8,422 bases of DNA, taken from an uncultured Oscillospiraceae bacterium. Lineage in GTDB: Bacteria > Bacillota > Clostridia > Oscillospirales > Ruminococcaceae. The position numbers and the translations under genes are program-made. The first letter of the stretch is position 1. Each line of letters starts with the position of its first letter. Below, in pieces: positions 1-5,781 of this stretch. Where the stretch lies: positions 1 to 8,422 of the forward strand of contig CABUAH010000067.1 of the NCBI GenBank assembly GCA_902489475.1, read 5' to 3'. Under the pieces are notes generated by a model, which saw nothing but the letters and a program-made list of their open reading frames with translations, ran no database searches and was not told the origin of the DNA.

Positions 1-24
1 CGAGGAGAAACCGCCTACCGTTAA
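1..24 (+). other. Possible 3' end of an upstream rightward gene
   Basis: A strong rightward terminator at 30-66 implies that a plus-strand transcription unit ends here. Reading from base 1, a frame encoding RGETAYR closes with TAA at 22-24, five bases before the hairpin, which is a normal stop-to-terminator spacing. A second frame, from base 2, runs into the hairpin and stops with TGA at 38-40. Too little is visible to name a product or choose the frame. The tail of a small structured RNA is an equally open alternative. Confidence 0.2.
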
Positions 25-29
25 GCAGA

Positions 30-66
30 CACCCTTGTGATTATAATAGCACAAGGGTGCTTTTTT
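30..66 (+). terminator. Intrinsic terminator of the upstream rightward unit
   Basis: A perfect 10-bp stem (CACCCTTGTG at 30-39, CACAAGGGTG at 50-59) encloses a 10-nt loop and is followed by a run of six T at 61-66. The T-run lies only on the plus-strand 3' side, so the hairpin terminates rightward transcription. Read leftward it has no U-tract, so it is not an obvious terminator for the cysteine desulfurase gene that converges on it. Confidence 0.9.
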
Positions 67-89
67 GTCAAATTATGTCGAATAAATTA

Positions 90-1226
90 TCAATTATTAA
101 TTGCTATCAATCTTTTCTTCGCCTCTTTTACAGCATTCACAAATTCATCAATTTGCTCTGTTGTGTTGTCCGCACAAAAGCTTATGCGAAGCGTGGATTC
201 AAGTTGTGAGTCATTATATCCAAACGCCTTTAAAACCTCACTCTTTTTGCCCTTTGAACAGGCTGAACCTGACGAAACATAAATCCCCCTCGCCTCTAAA
301 AAGTGAAGAAGAGTTTCACTTTTGTAATGCTCAACCGTAAGGCTGTTTATGTACGGAAGCGAATTTTTAAACTCGTGGAGATAAACCCCGTCTAAGCCCT
401 CGATACTTTTGTTTAAATATTCTCTTAAAAGCTTTGCCTTTTCATAACGAGTCTGAATATTGTCCGCATTTGCTTTTACGGCGGCACCAAAAGCATTTAT
501 TAAAACTGTCGATTCGCTTCCCGAGCGTCTGCCTGATTCCTGTCCGCCTCCGACAATAAACGGCAGCAGGTTTACACCTTTTTTTATGTAAAGTGCACCT
601 ATTCCCTTTGGTGCATAAGCTTTATGAGCGCTTATGGAAATCATGTCCGCAAACATCGTTTTTGAATTAATGTTTATCTTTAAAAATCCCTGAACAGCAT
701 CGGTATGCGTATAAATTTCCTTATCCCTAAGCTTTATCGCTTTAAATATTTTTGAAACATCGGTTATTACTCCCGTTTCATTATTCACAAGCATTAACGA
801 TACCAAAAGCGTATTCGAGTCTACTTTTGATAAAATATCGTTCGGACTTATAACTCCATTTTTATCGGGAAGTATTCTTACTACCTCAAATCCATGGTTC
901 TCAAGTCTTTTTATAGGCTCTGCTGCACTCGGATGCTCGAAAGCTGTGGTAATAATTTTCTTTCTGCGTTTGCCCTTTGTCAGTGCTGCGGAAAAAATTG
1001 CCGTATTATTGCTCTCGGTTGCGCCGGAAGTAAAGACCATTTCGCTGCCATCCGCATTCAACGCTTTTGCAACGGCGCTTCTTGCATCATTTACAAGCAT
1101 CTCTGAGCTTACTCCCATTTTGTGAAGACTTGACGGATTTCCCCATGTATCCTCCAAAGCCGTTTTTGCTGCCTTTACAGCTTCCGTACACGGCTTTGTT
1201 GTTGAACAATTATCAAAATATATCAA
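90..1226 (-). CDS. Cysteine desulfurase, class I NifS/IscS type
   Basis: A PLP-dependent enzyme that removes sulfur from L-cysteine, giving alanine and a protein-bound persulfide for Fe-S clusters, tRNA thiolation or thiamin. At 378 aa it is full length for the class I family. Visible motifs are GATESNN at 68-74 (PLP phosphate), His98 in the FEHPS segment, NNETG at 148-152, Asp176 and Gln179 in DAVQ, Lys202 in SAHK (PLP Schiff base) and Cys323 in SSGSACS (persulfide cysteine). The start is TTG at 1224-1226, with GAGGG nine bases upstream and MIYFDN as the normal N-terminus of the family. It is soluble and cytoplasmic. No IscU, SufU, ThiI or MnmA gene is next to it in the window, so its sulfur acceptor is unknown; a gene further left, on the minus strand, could be a partner. 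The family call is secure; the IscS versus NifS or YrvO subtype is not. Confidence 0.95.
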   Translation of the reverse strand: MIYFDNCSTTKPCTEAVKAAKTALEDTWGNPSSLHKMGVSSEMLVNDARSAVAKALNADGSEMVFTSGATESNNTAIFSAALTKGKRRKKIITTAFEHPSAAEPIKRLENHGFEVVRILPDKNGVISPNDILSKVDSNTLLVSLMLVNNETGVITDVSKIFKAIKLRDKEIYTHTDAVQGFLKININSKTMFADMISISAHKAYAPKGIGALYIKKGVNLLPFIVGGGQESGRRSGSESTVLINAFGAAVKANADNIQTRYEKAKLLREYLNKSIEGLDGVYLHEFKNSLPYINSLTVEHYKSETLLHFLEARGIYVSSGSACSKGKKSEVLKAFGYNDSQLESTLRISFCADNTTEQIDEFVNAVKEAKKRLIAINN

Positions 1227-1235
1227 AACTAATAA

Positions 1236-1240
1236 CCCTC
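1236..1240 (-). promoter_or_regulatory. Ribosome binding site fixing the TTG start of the cysteine desulfurase
   Basis: On the minus strand GAGGG lies nine bases before TTG at 1226-1224. The protein then begins MIYFDN, the usual family start, so no upstream extension is needed. Confidence 0.75.
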
Positions 1241-1314
1241 TTTATCAAAAAACGTACTGTATAACCATATAGCTTTCACAGTGTGCAAAAGATGTAATTT
1301 TAACGTCATGCTCT

Positions 1315-1343
1315 ATTTTATCATATTTGTCCTTTTTTTTCAA
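1315..1343 (-). promoter_or_regulatory. Sigma-A promoter of the cysteine desulfurase gene
   Basis: Read leftward: TTGAAA (1343-1338), a 17-nt spacer, then TAAAAT (1320-1315). A TG pair one base before the -10 makes it an extended -10 element, and the spacer starts with an A-tract. Transcription would start near 1308, giving a leader of about 80 nt. The leader contains a weak 5-bp inverted repeat (1256-1260 with 1278-1282) but no riboswitch that I recognise. Confidence 0.7.
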
Positions 1344-1401
1344 TCCGAAAAGACGTATAATTTTCGCAAATTATGTTAATACTATCCTTAAATTCAATTA
1401 A

Positions 1402-1431
1402 TTATCATTTGGCTTGTCACGTCTATATAAT
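1402..1431 (+). promoter_or_regulatory. Candidate vegetative promoter for ypeB-eno
   Basis: A perfect TATAAT lies at 1426-1431, with a weak -35 (TTATCA, 1402-1407) 18 nt upstream. It would start transcription about 45 nt before ypeB. YpeB in Bacillus is made in the forespore under sigma-G, but I found no convincing sigma-G -35/-10 pair between 1381 and 1480. A housekeeping promoter would make sense if eno is read from it. The -35 is poor, so this is tentative. Confidence 0.35.
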
Positions 1432-1467
1432 ACCGGCTGAATTTTACGAGTTAAAAATATATTTTTC

Positions 1468-1472
1468 GGGAG
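1468..1472 (+). promoter_or_regulatory. Ribosome binding site fixing the TTG start of ypeB
   Basis: GGGAG is followed by nine bases and then TTG at 1482-1484. The protein then starts with a short basic stretch (KRRTK) and a membrane segment, as expected for YpeB. Confidence 0.75.
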
Positions 1473-1481
1473 TGATCATTT

Positions 1482-2816
1482 TTGAAAAGAAGAACAAAAA
1501 TACGGTTTATAACATTCATCTCTGCGATAGCAATTGTGCTTGTGATACAAAACATCTGCCTTATGAACAGGTCGGATAAGGCGGAGCTTGCGCTTGAATA
1601 CGGCTACCTGAGAGCTGTCGAGGACTTGTCATTAAGTGCGGACAATGTAAGCGTAAACCTTGAAAAAAGTATGTATTCAAACGATGCAAAAATGCTTGAA
1701 GAGATTTCAAACTCGCTTTCCCGTGATGCTGCAACAGCCAAAAGCTGTCTCTCACAGCTCCCTATAGGAGAGCTTAATTTAGAGGACACGTACAAGTTTT
1801 TCTCACAAGTCGGAAATTATGCAACATCACTTGCTAAGAAGCTGTCCGACAACAGCACTCTTACCGAAGAAGAATACGATAATCTAAAAACGCTGTATGA
1901 CCTTTCGGTATCACTTAAAGACAAGCTCTGGCAAGTAGAAAAGACGATAAACGACGGCGGCTTTTTGACATATGAAAAAATCTCTTCTATAAGCAACAGT
2001 GAGCTTGAACAAGAAGGCTCAAACAGCGCTTCATTTGAAGAGCTCGACTCAACCTTTGACAACTACCCTACGCTTATTTATGACGGACCGTATTCCGATC
2101 ATCTTTTGGTAAAAGCTCCTGAGCTTATCAAAGGTAAAGCAATCGTGACAAAAGACAAAGCCAAGATACGAGCTTCGGAAATCACACAAATTCAAAAGGA
2201 TAAATTGGTTTATTACACCACAGAGCAAAGCAGTATGCCGGCATATGTATTCAGAGCAGATAATTCTGTCTGCGCAATAACGATTAACGGCGGATTTTGC
2301 TCATATATGATTAAAAACCGCAATGTTACAGAAAGCAATATTCTAAACGAGGAAGCCGTGCGATATGCAAAAAGCTATCTTGGCGAGCTTGGTATAGATG
2401 ACATGAAAGAAACCTACTTTGAAGCATACAACAATATTCTCACTATAAACTTCGCATACTCTAAAGACGAAGTACTGTATTATCCCGATCTTATAAAAGT
2501 ATCTGTAGCGCTTGACAACGGCGAGATCTTAGGCTTTGACGCAAAAGGCTATATAACAAATCACTATGAGCGTTCTTTTAAAGAGCCAGAAAAAACCGAA
2601 GATGAAGCCAAGGAAAAAATATCACCAAAGCTTCAAGTCGTGTCAACGCAAAAAGCTGTTATCCCGACAGGTACAGGCTCAGAGCTTTTGTGCTATGAGT
2701 TTAAGACAAAGGGAGAAAACGACGCTAATGTCTTGGTTTATATAAACTGTGAAACAGGCGCAGAGGAGCAAATCCTTATTTTAATTGAAAACGAAAACGG
2801 AACGCTTACCATTTAG
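1482..2816 (+). CDS. ypeB: Germination protein YpeB
   Basis: YpeB is a spore protein that, in Bacillus, is made in the forespore and is needed for the cortex-lytic enzyme SleB to accumulate, the two stabilising one another until germination. At 444 aa this copy is close to the usual length of about 450. A single N-terminal membrane anchor or uncleaved signal covers roughly residues 8-28, after a basic start. A helical region rich in Glu, Ser and Lys fills about 32-190. The family hallmark YPTLIYDGPYSDH follows at 195-207. The C-terminal half (about 208-444) has PepSY-type repeats, most clearly around 288-360 and 372-435. The start is TTG with a good ribosome binding site. sleB is not beside it: the upstream neighbour is a divergent cysteine desulfurase and the downstream neighbour, 14 nt away, is eno. 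This is the best evidence that the host forms spores. The identification is strong; the promoter is not. Confidence 0.93.
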   Translation: MKRRTKIRFITFISAIAIVLVIQNICLMNRSDKAELALEYGYLRAVEDLSLSADNVSVNLEKSMYSNDAKMLEEISNSLSRDAATAKSCLSQLPIGELNLEDTYKFFSQVGNYATSLAKKLSDNSTLTEEEYDNLKTLYDLSVSLKDKLWQVEKTINDGGFLTYEKISSISNSELEQEGSNSASFEELDSTFDNYPTLIYDGPYSDHLLVKAPELIKGKAIVTKDKAKIRASEITQIQKDKLVYYTTEQSSMPAYVFRADNSVCAITINGGFCSYMIKNRNVTESNILNEEAVRYAKSYLGELGIDDMKETYFEAYNNILTINFAYSKDEVLYYPDLIKVSVALDNGEILGFDAKGYITNHYERSFKEPEKTEDEAKEKISPKLQVVSTQKAVIPTGTGSELLCYEFKTKGENDANVLVYINCETGAEEQILILIENENGTLTI

Positions 2817-2817
2817 C

Positions 2818-2823
2818 AGGAGG
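2818..2823 (+). promoter_or_regulatory. Strong ribosome binding site of eno, directly after the ypeB stop
   Basis: A perfect AGGAGG starts one base after the ypeB stop codon (TAG, 2814-2816) and lies seven bases before the eno ATG. The 14-nt gap has no room for a promoter or terminator, which supports a ypeB-eno transcript. Confidence 0.85.
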
Positions 2824-2830
2824 AAAACTT

Positions 2831-4084
2831 ATGAGAATTAAAGAAATTAAAGCAAGAGAAATCTTAGACTCAAGAGGAAACCCGACAATCCGCACAACAG
2901 TAACGCTTCATGACGGAACTACCTCGTCTGCAAGCGTTCCGTCCGGGGCTTCTACAGGAAAATTTGAAGCGGTAGAGCTAAGAGATAACGACAAGAACAG
3001 ATACGGCGGAAAAGGCGTTTTATCCGCTGTTTCAAACGTAAACGACGTGATTGCACCGCAAATCTGCTCAACTGACTTTTCTCAGCATGATCTCGACAAC
3101 ACTCTAAAAGCAATGGACGGTTCGGATAACTTAAAAAATCTTGGAGCAAACGCCGTTTTGTCCGTTTCACTTGCATTTGCAAGAGCTGCCGCTAAAGCTG
3201 AAAATGTTCCTCTTTTCCAACATCTTGGAAACGGCGCAAAGCTTCCCGTTCCAATGCTCAATATTTTAAACGGCGGAGCACACGCTGCGAACAATCTTGA
3301 TATTCAGGAATTCATGATAATGCCGGTTGGATTTACAAAGTTTTCAAATGCACTCGAAGCAAGCGTTTCAGTATACCACAACTTAGGAAATCTCTTAAGG
3401 CAAAAGGGACTTGCCTCTACCGTCGGAGATGAGGGAGGCTTTGCACCCGATCTGAAAGATGAACGTGAAGCGATAGAGCTTATACTTGAAGCTATAAAGC
3501 TTTCAGGCTATAACACAGAAAAGGATTTTAAGCTTGCACTCGATATGGCGGCAAGTGAATGGAAAACCGACGGCGGATATTTCCTTCCGAAAAAGAAGCT
3601 TCAGTTATCTACCGATGAAATGATTGAATATGTTGAAAAGCTCACCATTGACTATCCTATAATCTCTGTTGAAGATCCGTTGGGCGAGGAGGATTACGAC
3701 GGCTTTAAAACGCTTACCGACAAAATAGGCAACCGACTGCAAATTGTCGGAGATGATTTATTTGTAACAAACAAAAGCCGGCTTTCCGACGGAATAAAAG
3801 AAGGCTATGCAAACGCAATCTTAGTTAAAGTCAATCAAATCGGAACACTTACCGATGCACTTGATACTATCCACACTGCAAAGGGTGCAGCATACAAAAC
3901 AATTATTTCTCACCGCTCCGGAGAAACTGCCGATACCTTTATAGCAGACCTAGCGGTTGCTCTAAACGCCGGTCAAATCAAAACCGGTGCTCCCTGCCGC
4001 TCAGAAAGAGTTGAAAAATATAATCGACTGTTAAAAATCGAAGAAATACTTTCGCCGTTTTATTTCTACGGAGATTTGTTTTAA
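2831..4084 (+). CDS. eno: Enolase (phosphopyruvate hydratase)
   Basis: Converts 2-phosphoglycerate to phosphoenolpyruvate in glycolysis, and the reverse in gluconeogenesis; cytoplasmic and Mg-dependent. All catalytic positions known from yeast enolase can be aligned: Ser41 in GAST, His151 and Glu160 in the GGAHAANNLDIQE segment, Glu201 in GDEGG, Mg ligands Asp238, Glu281 and Asp308, the general base Lys333 in ILVKVNQIG, His361 in SHRSGET, and Lys384 in GQIKTG. At 417 aa it is somewhat shorter than the usual 425-435, and its C-terminus (FYFYGDLF) differs from the common tail. The active site is intact, so it should be active. It follows ypeB by 14 nt and is not in a gap-pgk-tpi-pgm cluster in this window, so it may be either the only enolase or a second copy. 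A terminator follows at 4119. Confidence 0.97.
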   Translation: MRIKEIKAREILDSRGNPTIRTTVTLHDGTTSSASVPSGASTGKFEAVELRDNDKNRYGGKGVLSAVSNVNDVIAPQICSTDFSQHDLDNTLKAMDGSDNLKNLGANAVLSVSLAFARAAAKAENVPLFQHLGNGAKLPVPMLNILNGGAHAANNLDIQEFMIMPVGFTKFSNALEASVSVYHNLGNLLRQKGLASTVGDEGGFAPDLKDEREAIELILEAIKLSGYNTEKDFKLALDMAASEWKTDGGYFLPKKKLQLSTDEMIEYVEKLTIDYPIISVEDPLGEEDYDGFKTLTDKIGNRLQIVGDDLFVTNKSRLSDGIKEGYANAILVKVNQIGTLTDALDTIHTAKGAAYKTIISHRSGETADTFIADLAVALNAGQIKTGAPCRSERVEKYNRLLKIEEILSPFYFYGDLF

Positions 4085-4118
4085 CCTTAAAGACTTTCTT
4101 TAACTTCTTATATACTAA

Positions 4119-4165
4119 AAATGACCGCCAAGGGGAAATACCAACCCCTTAAGCGGTCATTTATT
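4119..4165. terminator. Two-way terminator between eno and the FliB-like gene
   Basis: A long hairpin: AAATGACCGC (4119-4128) pairs with GCGGTCATTT (4153-4162), and AAGGGG (4130-4135) with CCCCTT (4145-4150), around a 9-nt loop and a small internal bulge. Rightward it ends in TTTATTTAT; leftward it ends in ATTTTTAG. It can therefore stop eno transcripts and those of the converging gene, whose stop codon is only 14 nt away. Confidence 0.88.
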
Positions 4166-4178
4166 TATAAAGCTGTAC

Positions 4179-5192
4179 CTACAGCATTTTTATAATTTCC
4201 TCAGTTTCAAAAACCTCGCTTACAAAGAAATCAAATATAAGGCTTTCTAAATTTTCATCATCATATTCTATTTCCTTAGAATACATATGTGCAATATCAA
4301 TGCGTTCGCTTTGACTTTTTCCCGAAAAAAGCTCTCTGAGAAGTATAACGCTTACCGCCGCAAGCTTTATCGCCCCAATCATATCTCCGTTAAGAGAATA
4401 TAAAACAAAATAGCGGTATAAAAAGTAACAAAAAATCCTCTTTAACTCGCCGTCATACTCTAAAGCTTTAATTTTGTTTTTGTTAAGCTTAATCGCTTCA
4501 AGCATTTTTGTCCACTCTTCGTCAAGCACTTCAAGGCATTTAAACTCCTCAATCAGCTCTCTTATATTTTCAACCGATCGATTTTCGTTAAGCTTTACTT
4601 TTTCAAAACACGTTTTTTCAGCTTTCGCATACTCTCCGTTTGCTATAAGAACAGCCACTTTTTGGGCATAGTGTAAAACTGCTGAAATTTTCTCATTTAC
4701 TTCTCCGCTTCCCAAAACGAAATCAATAAGCTTTTTCCTTAAAGCTATAAGCCTTTCTGAAAGCTCATCTGTATCTGAAGCTACTCCTTCTTTTACAAAA
4801 TATTCATTTGGTTTTTCATCAGTCATTATAAGTCTTGCCGCTTCTTCACAAGCAAGCCCGACGCCGTATTCCTCCCTGTCAGAATACTCATTTATGTATC
4901 TCGGATGCATTCGACAAATATATGAAAGGTTTTCCTCGCCGTATTTTAATGCTATTTCGCAAAGCCCGTCGCTGCGAAGCGCCGAACAGCTTCCTCCCTT
5001 TATAAAATATCCGTCATCATCATAGTTTACATCTTTACAAAACCGCTTAAACACATCCTCATCATGGCTTTTGCAGCTTTCATACGTCTTGTCGTCTATC
5101 GCTATTCTCCAACCGACACGGCAGCAGTTATCTCTGCATTTATCCGCTATGCACACAAATCTTTTGTAGTAATCAGGCGCTACAATTTTCAT
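4179..5192 (-). CDS. FliB-like lysine-N-methylase family protein
   Basis: Resembles the flagellin lysine-N-methylase (FliB) family, whose Salmonella founder methylates lysines on flagellin using S-adenosylmethionine and has been reported to carry an Fe-S cluster. The N-terminal 125 residues carry the family's cysteine pattern: Cys14, Cys19, the Cys23-Cys24 pair in DNCCRVGWRI, Cys69, Cys78 in GLCEI, Cys93 in the YICRMHPR segment, and Cys115 in LACEEAARLI. The remaining 210 residues are helical and poorly conserved. At 337 aa it is shorter than Salmonella FliB (about 400). The start is ATG at 5192-5190 with GGGGTGAG just upstream. No flagellin or other flagellar gene is in the window, so the flagellin role is not supported by context; many such homologues may act on other proteins. 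It has its own promoter (5277-5305) and ends at a shared terminator. The family is fairly secure; the substrate is unknown. Confidence 0.8.
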   Translation of the reverse strand: MKIVAPDYYKRFVCIADKCRDNCCRVGWRIAIDDKTYESCKSHDEDVFKRFCKDVNYDDDGYFIKGGSCSALRSDGLCEIALKYGEENLSYICRMHPRYINEYSDREEYGVGLACEEAARLIMTDEKPNEYFVKEGVASDTDELSERLIALRKKLIDFVLGSGEVNEKISAVLHYAQKVAVLIANGEYAKAEKTCFEKVKLNENRSVENIRELIEEFKCLEVLDEEWTKMLEAIKLNKNKIKALEYDGELKRIFCYFLYRYFVLYSLNGDMIGAIKLAAVSVILLRELFSGKSQSERIDIAHMYSKEIEYDDENLESLIFDFFVSEVFETEEIIKML

Positions 5193-5276
5193 TTTCTCAC
5201 CCCGATAAATTTAAAGCCGCTATGCTTTTAAAACTTCTCGATCACCATATTAAATAACGTGGCAATCTCTTACTAA

Positions 5277-5305
5277 AGTATATCAGATATTACATTAATT
5301 GTCTA
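5277..5305 (-). promoter_or_regulatory. Promoter of the FliB-like gene
   Basis: Read leftward: TAGACA (5305-5300), a 17-nt spacer, then TATACT (5282-5277), with TG one base before the -10 (extended -10). The expected start is near 5270, giving a leader of about 77 nt. Its -35 is 2 bp from the -35 of the opposing promoter. Confidence 0.65.
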
Positions 5306-5307
5306 TA

Positions 5308-5336
5308 TTGACCAACACATTATTTCGCAGTATAAT
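5308..5336 (+). promoter_or_regulatory. Sigma-A promoter of the ArsC/Spx-family gene
   Basis: TTGACC (5308-5313), a 17-nt spacer and a perfect TATAAT (5331-5336). The start of transcription falls near 5343, just before the ribosome binding site, so the leader is very short. This placement rules out translation from the upstream in-frame TTG at 5299. Confidence 0.85.
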
Positions 5337-5344
5337 AACAACAA

Positions 5345-5351
5345 AAGGAGG
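5345..5351 (+). promoter_or_regulatory. Ribosome binding site fixing the ATG at 5359
   Basis: A near-perfect AAGGAGG lies seven bases before ATG at 5359-5361. The frame is open back to 5299, but this site, the promoter and the family N-terminus all place the start here. Confidence 0.9.
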
Positions 5352-5358
5352 AATAAAA

Positions 5359-5706
5359 ATGCTATTTGTAAACTATCCGAAATGTACGACCTGTAAAAAG
5401 GCAAAGGCTTTTTTAGACAACATCGGTATTTCCTATGAGGACAGAAATATTAAAGAGCAAAACCCAACTGAGAAGGAGCTTGCGAAATGGATAAAATTAA
5501 GCGGATTGGACGTGCGAAGGTTTTTTAACACAAGTGGAATACTTTACCGCTCGCTTGGACTAAAAGATAAGCTTGACCATATGAATGATGAGGAAAAAAT
5601 AAAGCTCCTGGCATCGGATGGTATGCTTGTAAAACGTCCTATTTTAATTGACGGCGACAAAGTTCTTATAGGCTTTAAAGAAAAAGAATGGGAATCGCTT
5701 AAATAA
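5359..5706 (+). CDS. ArsC/Spx-family thioredoxin-fold protein
   Basis: A 115-aa protein of the ArsC-like thioredoxin-fold superfamily, which includes glutaredoxin-linked arsenate reductases, Spx/MgsR transcription regulators and many uncharacterised members. It opens with a beta strand and a CxxC pair (Cys9 and Cys12 in YPKCTTCKKA), followed by the family's RNIKEQNPT segment (29-37), FFNTSG (55-60) and the KRPILI segment with Arg93 (92-97). Spx also has CxxC and an RP motif, but this sequence looks closer to members usually annotated as arsenate reductase family protein. No arsR, arsB or acr3 gene is nearby, so arsenic resistance is not supported; a redox or regulatory role is as likely. It is a single-gene unit with its own promoter and a terminator at 5716. 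It could be transcribed opposite to the FliB-like gene in a coordinated way, but no operator is proven. Confidence 0.88.
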   Translation: MLFVNYPKCTTCKKAKAFLDNIGISYEDRNIKEQNPTEKELAKWIKLSGLDVRRFFNTSGILYRSLGLKDKLDHMNDEEKIKLLASDGMLVKRPILIDGDKVLIGFKEKEWESLK

Positions 5707-5715
5707 CACAAAAAC

Positions 5716-5750
5716 AAGTCGGAAGCTTTTATGCCTCCGACTTATTGCTT
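5716..5750. terminator. Two-way terminator between the ArsC-like and symporter genes
   Basis: AAGTCGGA (5716-5723) pairs with TCCGACTT (5736-5743), with a further GC pair after one mismatch and a 6-nt loop. Leftward it is followed by TTGTTTTTG, a good U-tract for the symporter transcript. Rightward the tail (ATTGCTTT) is weaker, but the hairpin begins nine bases after the stop codon of the ArsC-like gene. Confidence 0.75.
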
Positions 5751-5781
5751 TAAATAACCGGTTTTTATCACAAATTATTTA

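Noticed and set aside
101..340. Plus-strand open frames opposite the cysteine desulfurase gene (also 894-1264)
   Set aside because: They are antisense to a well-supported gene, have no convincing ribosome binding site and no recognisable domain.
1227..1481. Riboswitch or sigma-G promoter in the nifS-ypeB intergenic region
   Set aside because: No riboswitch core was recognised and no convincing sigma-G -35/-10 pair was found; only the leftward sigma-A promoter is well supported.
1561..2062. Minus-strand open frames inside ypeB
   Set aside because: Shadows of a confident gene, with low-complexity Ser-rich translations and no initiation signals.
2952..3294. Minus-strand open frames inside eno
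   Set aside because: They overlap the most conserved part of enolase and have no family resemblance or initiation signals.
4474..4671. Plus-strand open frame inside the FliB-like gene
   Set aside because: Ser- and Phe-rich translation typical of the reverse complement of a Glu/Lys-rich coding region.
5359..5706. Arsenate resistance operon
   Set aside because: The ArsC-like gene stands alone with its own promoter and terminator and has no arsR, arsB or acr3 neighbour.
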